From: Clitopilus passeckerianus
Lineage: Eukaryota; Basidiomycota; Agaricomycetes; Agaricales; Entolomataceae
Reading direction: 5' to 3'
Assembly (NCBI GenBank): GCA_944990035.1
Contig: CALYLX010000126.1
Coordinates: forward strand, 2,232,001 to 2,296,000
DNA: 64,000 nucleotides
How positions within the stretch are numbered: position 1 is the stretch's first letter; each line of letters starts with the position of its first letter. The notes beneath the pieces were generated by a model. It made no database searches. It was not told where the DNA came from and saw only the letters and a program-made list of their open reading frames with translations. The position numbers were made by a program, and so were the translations under genes. Of the stretch, positions 23,702 through 36,063 are shown piece by piece.

Positions 23702-25383
23702 ATGCCCAAGAAGGAGAGGACTGAATCTGAGTCTACATCTCGACTCGGGACTGGTGACTTGCGGGACACGACCATGGCGAAGTCCAGATCCAAAAATGCC
23801 GCACAGCGGTATGAGCCCATCGAGCGCGACAGCATCACCGTTCAGAAGCCATTCCAGTTGGTTGTCTCTCTGCTCACAGACCCACAATACTTCGCAAGCC
23901 TAGCGTCGCTGGTTATCCTCGGGGATGCCCTCCTCACAAACATCATCATCCAGCTCATTCCATGTTCGACTTCCTGTCTGCCCTCTCAACCTTTGCTACC
24001 ATGACCTGACCACGGAATATAGATACGGAAATCGATTGGGAGACGTACATGAAGCAGATTGAGGTTATTGCGAAGGGGCAGTTGGTTTATAACAAGATTG
24101 AGGGGCCTACCGGACCGCTGGTGTGAGTCGCCCTATTCCCCCTTCTCGGGGTTCTCAAGATGCGTTTTTGACCTCTTTATTCTAGGTACCCAGCTGGACA
24201 CGTCCACATCCATGAACTTCTATACGCTGTCACGGATGGCGGGAGTAACATCCAGCTTGCGCAGTACACTTACGGCGCCCTCTACCTCCTCACTTTGGCC
24301 GTCACCTGTGGGATATATTGTGGTGCAGGGAACATTCCGAACTGGGTGTTACTGCTCTTGCCCCTGAGCAAGCGTCTGCATTCTATCTATGTCCTTCGTC
24401 TGTTCAATGACTGCTGGGCGGCATTGCCGATGTCCATTGCGGTTCTGGCGTACCAGTTCGAGATGGATGATACGGGGACATTTTTCCTTGCGTGCGTGTT
24501 TGAGTTTTTATCCAAGTCCAGGAGAGGGTATACTAACCACATCTTAGTGCTGCACTCTCCGTCAAGATGTCCGTTATGCTCTACGTCCCTGGCATCCTCT
24601 TCATCCTGTTCAAACGCAGAGGTCTCCTTACAGCTGCTCGACACGTCCTCACCATTGCCGCAGTCCAATACCTCCTCGGCTCTCGGTTCATCTTGGAGAA
24701 CTCCAGAGCATATTGGACGACGGCATTTGATCTCTCTCGGCAGTTCCTGTACAAGTGGACTGTCAACTGGAGGTTCATTGACGAACAGCAATTTTTGAGC
24801 AAGGAGTGGGCGACAGGGCTCCTTGTTGGGCATCTTGTCACTCTTGGGATATTTGCGTTGTTCAAGTGGTGTAGGCCGGATGGTGGACCTTGGTCTGTTA
24901 TCAAGAAGGGTGTTTGGGATCTAAATTCCCCTGCTGGGAGGGCACCGGTTACTGCTGATTGTGAGTGCTTCATGATAGGGTTGCACACCCATTTACTCAT
25001 GCTTTTGCGATTCTAGTCGTGGCAACAACTCTGCTAAGCTCAAACCTCATCGGCATCATATTCGCTCGGTCGTTACATTACCAATTCTACTCTTGGTATG
25101 CGCTGCAGATTCCTTTCCTCGCATGGAGAACGCCATACCCTATCGTGGTCAAGTACGTTCTCATTCAGCGCATATATGTCACTCTTGCTGATTTTGTGCC
25201 AGAATCGCACTGAAGTTTGCAATCGAATATGCATGGAATGTATACCCATCAACACCACTATCGTCCTACATACTTCTTGGCTCTAACGTACTCCTGCTTG
25301 TTGGTGTATTTTTTAACAAGGAGGTGATTCCGGCCCCAAAGGTTGTGGCTGAAGTGCGGGACGGAGAGAAGAAAACTCAGTGA
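23702..25383 (+). CDS. ALG3: Dol-P-Man:Man5GlcNAc2-PP-dolichol alpha-1,3-mannosyltransferase (GT58)
   Basis: ALG3 adds the sixth mannose, the first from Dol-P-Man on the ER-lumenal side, to the N-glycan precursor. The sequence shows the cytosolic N-terminus, a first transmembrane segment after [19 protein letters not shown] and the family motif [13 protein letters not shown]. The lumenal signature [19 protein letters not shown] follows, then a run of hydrophobic membrane helices, a conserved [29 protein letters not shown] block split here over about 24700-24780, and [20 protein letters not shown] near the C-terminus. At least four short introns are present. The start could be the ATG at 23702 or the in-frame ATG at 23774. 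The stop is at 25381-25383. Confidence 0.93.
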
Positions 25384-25547
25384 CACCGGGATTCGTTTAT
25401 CCTGATAGTATATATGTACAAGCATCTAGAATATAGTATTATTGCAATATTTGGAATTGTCTTGTTTTGAGAGATGGTTTCTGGGCGACACTGGGCGGGC
25501 CACCACACGGAGATGGCTGAAACCCAGGTTTATTGCTTACCTCGACC

Positions 25548-26491
25548 ATGGCAAAGAAGAAGGCTGAATCTTCAAAGGCTACCTCTGCTCCAGCAAACCC
25601 CGCCGAAGTAAAGATCCCTCAGTTTCCTCCTCTAGCACCTAAGGAAGGCTTGGAATGTCGCGTGCTGCTCGAAGAACAGATACTCCTTATCCATGTTCGT
25701 CTCAAACTTCCCCTGCTTAATAGCCGGTTGTGACCCGGATTCGTTGTCAGAGTTTCCTGTCGCCTCAGGAGTGCAAAGCATATGTGAAGTTCATTGACGA
25801 ACTTCCTCTGGAGCTGACTCCTCCAAAGAAAAGAGGAGAGGCGGAGAGGGTCAATTGTAAGCTTGTTTGTTGCTCCAATTCAAGATCTTTGGCCTGCTCA
25901 CTCCTTCGTATCGTCAGACCGATTCGCTATCCCTTCCACCGAGTTCGCTGCGCGTCTACACACCGTGATGAACCCGCATCTCCTGTCCTTCCCCTACCCA
26001 GCCTCCTCAAGGAAAGTCCTGAAGCCTGATGATCCTCCCAGGCTGCCTCATTCCTTCAATTCAAATATCCGAGTGTACAAATACACGCAGGGCCAGCATT
26101 TTGGGAAACATTATGACGACTCTGTTCGTGATCCTGCAACAGGAGCCAAGTCGGAGTGGACGCTGCTGATCTATCTGACTGGAGCTGAGGATGGGGTGGA
26201 GGGTGGTGAGGTAGGCATATTCGCGCATAGAACGATGAACGGGATTGGTCTTGACGTTTTACGACAGACTCTATTTTACAAGGAACAAAGAGGGAAGCCT
26301 ACAGAGGTGATCACGCCGCCCCTATCGCGAGGAATGGCACTTTTGCATCGGTATGCTCACGTTCCACGTTCTATCCGACCACGCCATTGACATCATCGTG
26401 TAGGCATGGACAAGAATGCATGTTACATGAGGGATCCCCAGTGACGAAAGGAAATAAATACGTCCTACGCTCTGACCTAATGTTCAGATAA
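25548..26491 (+). CDS. 2-oxoglutarate/Fe(II) dioxygenase, prolyl 4-hydroxylase-like
   Basis: The domain is the P4Hc type of 2OG-Fe(II) oxygenase, which hydroxylates peptidyl residues or small molecules. The N-terminus is Lys/Ala/Pro-rich (MAKKKAESSKAT). A conserved FLSPQECKAYVKFIDELP helix follows. The iron ligands are visible in FGKHYDDS (HxD) and in HEGSPVTKGNKYVLRSDLMF, where the His is the third ligand and the Lys/Arg bind 2-oxoglutarate. The double-stranded beta-helix segment SEWTLLIYLTGAEDG lies between them. Introns lie near 25696-25750, 25856-25918, 26211-26270 and 26352-26403. There is no signal peptide, so it is probably cytosolic or nuclear. The substrate is unknown. Its stop lies 28 bp from the stop of the convergent helicase gene. 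Confidence 0.85.
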
Positions 26492-26519
26492 TCGACCTGG
26501 CAAGTCGAGGTCATACAAC

Positions 26520-28062
26520 TCATCTCCTACGCTTCGCCTTCTTCCCAAGACTCGGCATTCCAGCCTCGACCTCATCATCATCCCGATCCCTATCGTCCTT
26601 CCCCCTCTTCTTACTGCCATGACCACCCTTCATATTCTGCTCCCTCATCTCACTCGCCGCTATTCTTCCCGCTTCCCCAACCCTCTCCTTAAGCAACGCA
26701 ATCTCCTCCGCATCCGTCGGCCAGAGCTCCATCTTCTTCTCAAGAACGTTCTCGATTCTCTGGATTAGTTCAATGTCGTACTGAGTGACCATCGTCACAG
26801 CTTTTCCTGCCCTTCCAGCACGCGCAGTACGGCCCACGCGGTGGATGTAGTCTTTTGAGTTGGTCGGAACGTCGAAGTTGATGACGAGGTCCACGGAGGG
26901 GATGTCGAGACCACGACTGGCGACGTCTGTGGCTACGAGGATTTTGCGTCCCCCGGATTTGAACTTGGCGAGGGCACCGAGACGTTGGCTTTGGGTTAGC
27001 CGGCCGTGCAGTGGGACGGCGAGGAAGCCTAGTGTTCGGAGGATTATGGCTAACCTAGATGGAAGTCAGACTATTGTTTTTCCAGAGTGATAATGGATGG
27101 AGGCGAACCGAGAAGCGTCGTTCACAGTTCTTGTGAAGATTATTATTGAGTTTTGAGCTTGAGAATTGACGAGGTAGACGAGGTAGGCGTCTTTGTCCTT
27201 GAGGGGCATCAAGAGGTAATATTGCATCAGGGTTGAGACGGTCTGATATCTTTGAGGAAATCAGGTTGAGAAAAGCAGATGGGATGGAAATATGATGAAC
27301 ATACTTTGTGTTTACTTCAACTCGAACGGGGTTTGATAAACTAGCACGTTGTAGTTTTGCGACTTTACTGGTCATTGTCGCGGAGAATAAGTAGGTAGTT
27401 CGTTCCTTGGGTATCACTTTGAGGATCTTGTCTATACTCGGGAAGTCATCCATATCTAGTAGGCGATCTGCTTCGTCCAAGACCTATATTGCGTATGAGC
27501 AAACTTTTCCCGAGATGGTGAACTCCTTGGAACGTACCAGAAACTTGAGGCCTCGCAGACTGAACCCCTTGGTATGCTCGAGATGGTCCATCAACCTTCC
27601 AGGCGTAGCAACGACCACATGTGGCCTCTTCGCCAGTGCAATAGCCTGCGTAGGCATATCCATTCCTCCAACAATAACCGCACATCTAGCACCCATAGCA
27701 GACCCCAAAGCCTCGAATTGTTGTGAGATCTGGTACGCCAATTCACGAGTGGGAGCGAGCACACATGCGAAAAGGCCTTTTGGTTCCTCCCATAGTTTTT
27801 GTAGAATTGGCAACGCAAAAGCTGCTGTCTTCCCTGAGCCCGTTGAAGCTACTCCAATTATGTCCCTTCCTTCTAGTGCAGGAGGCAAAGCTTCTGCTTG
27901 AATTTCAGTCGGCTTTTTGAAGCCGACTTGCTCGATAGCTTCAAGCAATGGTTTGATAAGACCGAGCTCTTTGAAACTTGTCACCGCTGTCGATGTTGTA
28001 GCTTCTTCTGGGCCAGGCATGTTTGGTGCGGACGAAGGCAAAGACCAAACTTTTGCGATCAT
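26520..28062 (-). CDS. RRP3: DEAD-box ATP-dependent RNA helicase RRP3 (DDX47 type)
   Basis: RRP3 is needed for 18S rRNA processing in the nucleolus. All helicase motifs can be read: Q motif ([19 protein letters not shown]), motif I ASTGSGKT, Ia PTRELAYQ, Ib [20 protein letters not shown] across a splice junction, [22 protein letters not shown] and [15 protein letters not shown]. The C-terminal tail is Lys/Arg-rich ([14 protein letters not shown]...KAKRRR), typical of nucleolar members. The block [21 protein letters not shown] favours RRP3 over other DEAD-box families. The first in-frame ATG is at 28062; open frame continues upstream but without ATG. The start lies 50 bp from the start of the divergent TRAPP gene. 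Confidence 0.92.
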
Positions 28063-28112
28063 TTCTGGCTGGGCCTGTTGCACCGCCACCGCCGCGTCTT
28101 CCTGACCTGCTT
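28063..28112. promoter_or_regulatory. Very compact bidirectional promoter between RRP3 and TRAPPC10-like genes
   Basis: Only 50 bp separate the two divergent start codons. The 5' leaders must therefore overlap, or initiation occurs inside the opposite gene. The interval is GC-rich and contains no TATA box. Confidence 0.5.
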
Positions 28113-31100
28113 ATGGCTGCCATCTCGCAGGCTGGCTCAGTATCCAGCCAGCAGGGCCACCGTGTTCTCGTATCTTATGCCGCACCTCAGCCAATATTGG
28201 GCTCTCAGAAATGGCAGCAAGTACAGGCAGCGATAAAGCAGCAACTTCCTCTGAGAAATGTCCATTGGAAACCACCCAGCCGAACGACGTTAAGGACGAT
28301 CCAGGAGCTCGATGTTTCTCTCGTTCCTCTTGATAACATACGCGATGAACATTCTCAGATACCAATTACGCTGCTGGAGAAACCTCTGATGAATATCTAC
28401 ATTGTGGTCTGCGCAGTGCGTTGTTTTTCTAATGATTTCATTACCGGTATATGAAGCCTATGTATAGAACAATGATGCCGAAGGGTATAGGACCACGATC
28501 AAGAAGCAGATTAAAGACTGGCACTCTGCAATTGTTGCAAAACGGAATCAAGAATGGCTGATATTGCACATCGTGAGGCCAGACCTCAAAGCCCAGAACT
28601 CGACGCTTTTCAAGTTCAACTCTGTGTTTGAGAAGATTAAAGCTGACTTTAACACGGAGAAGAAGGAACGGTACGTTAGGGCCCTCATTATATTGAATAG
28701 TATCTGAAGTTGCGTTTTTAGGTGCCTTCAGGTGGCATGGACGTCAGAGAACGATGCACCGACTATCTGGGGAGAGCTCATCAATAAGATGAAGGATGGT
28801 GTCCTTGCAGCATTTGATCAAGCTGTTATACAACGGGAGGAGGAAATCAAGAGGTCTGAGAGTCAACGGCAAATGCCTGGCTGGAACTTTTGCACATTCT
28901 TCATCCTTAAGGTACGTCAGACGCATACTATCACTATCCGAAATCTCATTCACGACTCAGGAAACACTTGCAAACTCGTACGAAGGTGTGAACCTCTTTG
29001 AAGATGCATACGTGCAATATGAGGAACTAGAGAGGGCTTTCTTCTCCGTTCTGAACGAACGCAATATGTCGTGGTTCGGACCCCTGATAAACCCCAGCAA
29101 AGGCGATGATTCAGCGCCACTTCTCTCTATCCTCAAGAAACCATACCGTCAGCTCATACTTGCCAATACGATCTCCGTATTTGACTTCCGAATATACATC
29201 CACGCCCGCCAGTGTGAAATACTCGCCAAGAGAGGGCGGTTCAGCGATATATGCAGGAAATCGGAAGGATTTCTTAGTGGTTTCGGGAGACGTCTGCGAG
29301 ATGTTGAGGTGAGGAACCCATTTTGTATATTTCGTCTGGCATTTGTAACTGACAAATTTAACCGACAGGGAACTCTACCACCTTTCTTCATAGAATCATG
29401 GACATATTCCTCTGCACTGAGCGTTGTCGAGTACTGCGATCACTGGTCTGCAGACTTTGAGATATCCGGACCTAAACTGAACGCATTCAATGCTGCCAAG
29501 GGAGAACTTCTAGAGTTGGCCCAACACCAGGTATACATTTTCCCTCTACCTCTATCTTGCTGTCAAACCAAATGCGTATGTACTCTACAGCTAGACGCAA
29601 TCGGAGTTGATGTCGGCCACCTCCCTCTCAAGCCACCCTTTACTTCACTAGACCGCACCCCACGACCAAACAACCTCGCGAAGTCCGACATCAGCAGTCA
29701 AGCTATCCAATCGGCCATAGAGAGCGCCGATGAGTTCTTCGAATTGTACACGCATACAACGAATCGCGCTATCGCGATGTACACAAAATCTGGAAGAAAG
29801 AAGTTTGCGCTGAAACTTCATGGTAGCCTTGCAGCTTTGGACGTGTAAGTGCATATCCTCGCTACTAACCGATTTGTGATCTATATATGCTATATGCTAA
29901 TGATATAACAGGCACCGAGGAGAACTGGACTCTTCACTTTCAACCTATTCGTCCCTTCCTGCCCACTATGCGCCTCACATGTGGACATCTCTCGAATACT
30001 ACATGCTTTCACAAGCACTTGACACCCATGAATCGTCCCAAAAGCCGAAGGACACGGAATGGATACATATTCTACTGTCCTTCTTGAAGGCGTACGTCGA
30101 AAGCGAATGTGCAGAGTTGCTCATTCACGACGACGATAAGGTCGCGTATGTTAATAGGCTCGTGAAGGAGCTTAGTGATACAGCTAAGGAACTTGACTCT
30201 GGTAAAGTTTTAGAGCGGTTTTTGGTTGGGTCGTTGACTGAATCTTCACGTAGATCTGGTGCACCCCGAACACCCTGCAATCTCAATTCAGGTATCTCAA
30301 GAAGCAGACTTGGCCGGTGATCGAGACGGGTGCTATCTGGATGTGACGATACGCAACCACCTACCTTGTGTGAGTATACATAGTCAAGCCCCCATCGTCT
30401 GGCTCTAATGAATACCAGACACTTAGCACTGACGATTTATCAGTCACCCTCGCTGGTAGAGATAATGAACAATGTACTTTCTCCGCGCCAGGTCAGGAGT
30501 TACCTCCGGGGAAAACAGATGTCAAGATGTTTTGCACGGTCTGACCCTTTCCGTTTCCTCTCAATTGAGCAGACTCTGATTGCTCTGCTATCCAGGCTAC
30601 CTCAGCAGGCACCTACATCCTTGACACTAGCCAGATTCGCTTGGCCAAACTGGTTCTGCAGTGGTCCTATCGGAAGGCGAGCAAAACACCGTCCACTTCA
30701 AGGGAGAAGTATAGCTTGGTTCGCATTCCGAAGGATCTGCTTGCCCTTGACGTGCAGCTCAGTCAGCCTACCAGTGGTATGTCGCTACTCTTCACGCCGT
30801 TATAGTTCAACAACTAAACGCTCGCTTCTCCTACAAAGTCGAACTTGGCGAACCTTCTACCCTACATGTCGAACTGTCCTCTGGGAGAAATGATATTGCA
30901 CATTCACTCCTGAAGGTCACATCTTCTGGGGTCAAGTTTCGGACAGATCAGGCATATTACAGCGAAGGTGCGACCATTTCTCCATGGAGGAGCTGCTGGT
31001 TGTTCATAGCATACACCTCCCAGACAAGCAACGGGCCAATCCCCCAGACCTGGATGACGGTCGCATCATCCTCAAAGATGTCCATCCTGATACTGTCGTT

Positions 31101-32668
31101 TCTCTGATGATTCCACACTCAGACACCTCGGCATTCCAGGCGATGGTAAGCCTACCGATGGTCAATTATATGCTCTTGCTTATATACAGGACAGAAAATC
31201 GTGACGGAGGTGGAATATACCACAACGGCTGAATCTTCCATCACTCGACATTTCAGAACAACGAAAGTGGTACTGACGACACTGCCAATAGCGGTTAATG
31301 TTGAAGATTTCTTCCGTGGGCAAAGGCTAGTTGGCACTCTCATCATAATAACTTATCCATGAATTGATTCCTCGACAGGCTGTTCTCGAAGTTTACTGTC
31401 TCTTCTACAACACATCAACACGTACGAATAAGCAGTGCCGAGTTGAACACCCCAGAAAATGGGCTTGACGGTGTTTCTGTTGTCTCCTGCCGCCCTAAGC
31501 ATCGACAGTCTATCGTGAGCTCAATTATTTGTTGGTGTAAAGCCACACACGATGACCTTTACGTAGATGGTGACACCTTCACAATCAGCCAACTTTGTGT
31601 TCTGCATTAATTCTACCCATGGCCCTGTCCGTGAACCACTATATTTGACGATCAAATACCGTATTCTCCGGGAAGGTCTGTTACACACTTTTTTGGGGGG
31701 TCTGACAACGATTAAGTTCTCGTAGAGGTGGAATCTCTCGTTGAAAAGACAGTTTACGATGTGACCAACCAATTCCCCGGATCTACACACCACCATCGGG
31801 TCAAAGCCCTCAACAAGCTTATTGAGGCTCTTGAATCAGATGCAAGTTGGGTCGAGCTATACGGTATCACTGGGCAATTGAAGGTCCCCGACAAGCCGTA
31901 CGTAGAGGGAGATCCAACTGTGAAAGACTTAATCGTCAAGGCTAAGGAGGTTCGTGATAGCATGTAGTTTGTCAGATTCAGTTCCCAACTATTTGCCAAG
32001 GTTCTCGGAGAACGTACGCATCCTCCAGCCTCGGAAGGCACTTGGCGTGAAATCAAGATCCCAGTGGACATTCCTTTCATGAATGTAAGGATTGAAACTT
32101 TGCTTTATCGTTCACTAGCTTACCCAGGAATCACTGCAGATCGTCGCAGCTGCTTCGATCAAGATACTGGCAACCCCGTTCAGTGAAATCGACGACTCTG
32201 ACACCGAGGCGCTGCCCTTGTATGCAGGGCAACCAATCTCTGCATTACTTACAATTCATACATCTTTCCACTGGGGATCGGTGGGCGGGGACCTGGACGT
32301 TCGGTACAAGCTCAGGTATGATGTCGAAGAACTTGTAAGGGATTGGCTTGTGAGCGGCCCAAAGAAGGGAGATTTTGAAGCTAGGGTGAGCTGATTTTAC
32401 AATTGCCCCTTCTCAAACTCATCTAATATTCCTACGAATATAGGACGGAGAAACATATACTATTCCGGTCACCCTCATTGCGCTACATCACGGAGAACTT
32501 GCTCTACCAAAGGTTATAGTGTCACCATTACCAATTGTAGGGGAGGTAACGATGGGCAGTATGGCCATCCCAAGCATCGAAACCTATCAAATTCACGGTG
32601 CTGAGAGGGTGCTAGTGCTACCAAGAGGGGGAAGAAGTACATTTGTGGTTAGCATGGGAGCGAGGTAG
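28113..32668 (+). CDS. TRS130: TRAPP-II subunit Trs130/TRAPPC10-like
   Basis: TRAPP-II is the Golgi exchange factor for Ypt31/Rab11-type GTPases, and Trs130 is one of its specific large subunits. The N-terminus carries the family segment LPLRNVHWKPPSRTTLRTIQ. It is followed by WHSAIVAKRNQEWLILHIV and an alpha-solenoid-like region containing LANSYEGVNLFEDAYVQYEELE. Later exons contain SLEYYMLSQAL and an extended beta-rich C-terminal half. The gene has at least a dozen short introns. The C-terminal end is uncertain. The frame stops at 32666-32668, but a GTAGGA donor at 32666 could splice to an acceptor at 32782 and extend the protein to a stop at 32826-32828. Length is about 1,200 residues, in the family's range. 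Confidence 0.85.
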
Positions 32669-32922
32669 GAGCGTACCTGAACCATATAGCGCAGAACTTA
32701 TTGGATCGATATAATACCACCGAATAATGACTCTGGCTGAGAACAGCACAACTGATATCGAATGTTTATTGCAGTCTTTCAGAGTTGCTGAGACTGTTAC
32801 CCTGGAGGACGAACGAGAACGCATCTGAAATGGAGAATTTTGAATTGCTTTTTATCCTTGATGCTACTATGTACAGTCTTGCTTATAGGGACGATATACC
32901 TCTTACACTCATACACGCTCTC

Positions 32923-35010
32923 CTACCAAGATCCAAGGTGTTCCCTAACCTTGAAATCAGCTCCCGTCTTCGCCCTAACCTCATCAACCGTAACACCCTT
33001 CGCCAAATCAATCAACGTCAACTCTCCATTCTTCCTATCCACATCAAACACAGCGAGCTCCGTAATAATCGTGCTGACGGTCCTTGCGCCGGTAAGCGGG
33101 AGCGCGCACTCCTTCAATATCTTGGGTGAGCCGTCCCGGGCGCAGTGTTCTAGGACTGCGATAACTTTGGTCTTGTCGGGGTTGGAGACAAGGTCCATTG
33201 CGCCGCCAATACCTTTGAGCATCTTGCCTGGGATCATGAAGTTGGCGATGTCACCAGCTTGGGAGACTTCCATTGCCTGAAGAAAGGGTTATCATATGAG
33301 CATCTAGTTTTGGGTAATAGGAGTAGGTACACGTACACCGAGGATAGCAACGTCGATGTGGCCGCCGCGAATCATAGCGAAGGACTCGCTGGAATCTGGA
33401 AGAATAAATACATTAGCTAGAAGTAGGCGATAAGAGGCCAAGTAACCCACCGAAAACGGAAGCGCCAGGGAGAAGAGTGACAGTCTCCTTGCCTGCATTA
33501 ATGAGATCGCTAGAACGCACATAACTATCAATTTCCGCTCTCACAACTATGCGAGCAGAACCACTCACGCATCAAGCTGCTCCTTCGTCGGGTACGGCCC
33601 CATCCCCAGAATTCCATTCTCACTCTGCAACCAAACCCTAACACCCTTCTCCAAATGCTCAGGGACCAAGGTCGGCATTCCAATACCCAGATTCACATAG
33701 AAACCATCCTTAATCTCCTTCGCTGCGCGTTTGGCAATATGATGTCTCATTGCTTGAGCCTTGGCCTTTTCGGGAGGAAGTTGGGTGTCGGAGGAGGGGT
33801 CGGCGGCGAGGGTGACAACTTCGGTTTGTTTCTCGGAGGTGGCGGGAACGATGCGGTCGACGTAGATACCTGGGAGATGGATTGCGTTTGGAGAGATTGA
33901 GCCGGCTGGAACGATGTGTTCTGCCTGTTAAGCCGTGTCAGAACATGCGTATTTGTGAGAGCAAGGATAGTGACAAACCTCAACGATGGTAACTTTAGCA
34001 TTCTTAGCCATTGGGGTGCTAAAGTTCTGGGATGCGTATCTTAGAAACCCATGTCAGATGCATAGAGGAGCAACGATGACGAGAAAACGTACCGGAAGAC
34101 ACAGTTACCAACTTCATCGACCTTCCATGCCCTGACGAACGCAACATCTCCTGCAATCGAAGGTTCCAGAACATACAACCTGCCATTTATCTCTTTGGAC
34201 TCCTTCTTCACGCCTTCAATTGCCACACCGTTCTTCATCCCACCGGGGCTGTACCTCTGTGGAATTTCACCCTTCATATATGCGGTCGAAGCACCTGTTG
34301 GGGTATAGAATGCTGGGATTCCGGCTGCATGCGCACGGATTCGCTCTGCAAGGGTTCCCTGAGGCACTAGCTCAAGAGAGATTTCGCCATTAAGGAAGGA
34401 GGATTCAAATTTCTTGTTTCTGATATTTTGGCGTGACAGTGAGTATATACAGGGTAAAATGAGGAAGACTTGGGCTGCTCACCCTCCCGGGTATGAGGCA
34501 ATAATCTTGCCCAGCTGGTTGGTATTGAGGAGCTTTCCTGTAAAGATAATCAGCGTCCTAGGTAAAGATGCCCTTGAGCCGGAGTAACTGACCTAGCCCA
34601 TGATCGCCTGCACCAGCGTTATTCGACACACCGACAAGGTCCGTCACGTCTGAACGCTTTGACAATGCTTTCAGCAACGTATCTTCATCTGAAGTCAGCT
34701 TTGTCGTTCACACGTCGTGTATGGAATATACCTGGTATTCCAGCCAACCCGAACCCTGCTCAGACGTCGCGTTTTGAGTGAATCCATCACCAAAGGAGGC
34801 ATCAATGAACGTACCTCCGCACAATAGAGTCTGCCCGGATTTGATATCCTTCACTGCCTCTTCAGCGGAATCCCATATCTTTGACTTGATTGGCGGTGGT
34901 ATGTCTGTTGGTGTACTGTAGGCCCTTCTGGCTGCAACCGACGCGATTGCAGCGGCCCGGAAAGAGGTCGTCCCAGATATGACGCTAGCTCTGTAGACCT
35001 GGGTGAACAT
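32923..35010 (-). CDS. Succinyl-CoA:3-ketoacid CoA transferase, mitochondrial (SCOT)
   Basis: SCOT moves CoA from succinyl-CoA to acetoacetate in ketone-body use. The start is the ATG at 35010, giving a mitochondrial presequence rich in Arg, Ala and Ser. The A domain shows [25 protein letters not shown] and [16 protein letters not shown]. The B domain has [18 protein letters not shown] and the catalytic Glu in [12 protein letters not shown]. It continues with [36 protein letters not shown] and ALPLTG near the C-terminus. A 24-nt microexon at 34732-34755 encodes most of GFGLAGIP. About nine introns are present. Both fused halves of the two-domain enzyme are complete. Confidence 0.95.
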
Positions 35011-35545
35011 CGTTGCTCTTACGGCTGCCAATGCACCCGGGGGTCAGAAATAAGATGATAGTCGGTGATGAGAGGAATTTATAAGACGAGGGGCATGCGA
35101 TTGACTTCAGAGTATTAGAGGCAAGGAAGTCCCACGTACGCGAGAACATGCTCCGCGTTTGAAGCCGCACCTGATCGGACGGAACAACCATTCAACAATC
35201 TGGGTCCGTCTTCATCGTCTACTTATTGCCCAGGTCGTAGAAGAACAGCGAGAAGGGCGATCGGAGGAATGATATATCCTCATCTATACCCGGCATTCTT
35301 TATTCAAAAGCTAGTGCTAGTTTTCAATTGCAAGTTGAAGCAAAGCCGCGTTACGTTGAAAGCTATCGCGCTATTTGGGAGAATTGTAATCCGCTAGCTT
35401 TCAAGGACTCTGTATCATATTTACAGACATATATGAAGGCAGTTGAAGAGACGATGATGAGTATCCCGTGGAGAGCGCAGTCGAATCGGCCACACCTCTC
35501 CCTTTGCCGATGGACATGGACGCATGACATTCTCAAATTCTCGAA

Positions 35546-35641
35546 GTCACTTTGCCGGAGTGGTTAACGGGATCGCCTGCTATTCCAGTAGCATCTAGCG
35601 GTTGCTCTTTGAGCGCGTGTGTTCGAATCGCACAGGTGACG
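35546..35641 (+). tRNA. tRNA-Ser (anticodon GCT) with a 14-nt intron
   Basis: The sequence folds as a class II tRNA. The acceptor stem is GTCACTT with AGGTGAC and discriminator G (typical of tRNA-Ser). The D arm is CCG-GAGTGGTTAA-CGG. The anticodon stem is ATCGC with GCGGT. A 21-nt loop can be divided into CTGCTA, a 14-nt intron (TTCCAGTAGCATCT) and A, leaving a normal 7-nt loop with anticodon GCT. The long variable arm is GCTC-TTT-GAGC and the T arm GTGTG-TTCGAAT-CGCAC. The intron follows position 37, the standard site. It reads AGC and AGT codons. Confidence 0.93.
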
Positions 35642-35642
35642 A

Positions 35643-35649
35643 TTTTTTT
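35643..35649 (+). terminator. RNA polymerase III terminator of the tRNA-Ser gene
   Basis: Seven consecutive T residues start two bases after the tRNA discriminator base. Confidence 0.85.
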
Positions 35650-36063
35650 CTCGAACTTGAGTCGTTTGGAGTCATTGTGCACTTGGAGAGTACCTGCTGA
35701 CTCTGATCAACACACGTATCGGGTCATCGATCATCGGCACTCCGATGGTTTGATCACTCAAGCCCCGTGTTTCGCGCTTTGTCCCCAAAAATGCCTTGCG
35801 ATTTACTGTCAAACATTACTACGTCTGTAACATAAAACCTCCACTATTGTAATATAACAGTTCAATATATTTGCGAAGCCGGTACGATGTTTGACCTTTT
35901 GAAGTTGTTGATAAGCCTAGATAGAAGCTGCAGCAAAGCCAGAGTACGATGCCATCATGAGAAGCAAAGCGAAGACTCCACGCTAGCAGAGAACAAATGG
36001 GAACCAAGAGACACAGAAGTAACATCAAGCAGAGACAAGCTTCACCCAGAGCACAAAGACCTG

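Larger units (their letters stand above)
35011..36063. other. Intergenic stretch carrying a tRNA gene
   Basis: It contains the SCOT promoter, the tRNA-Ser gene at 35546-35641 and the 3' flank of the kinase gene. No protein-coding exon chain is visible. Confidence 0.6.
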
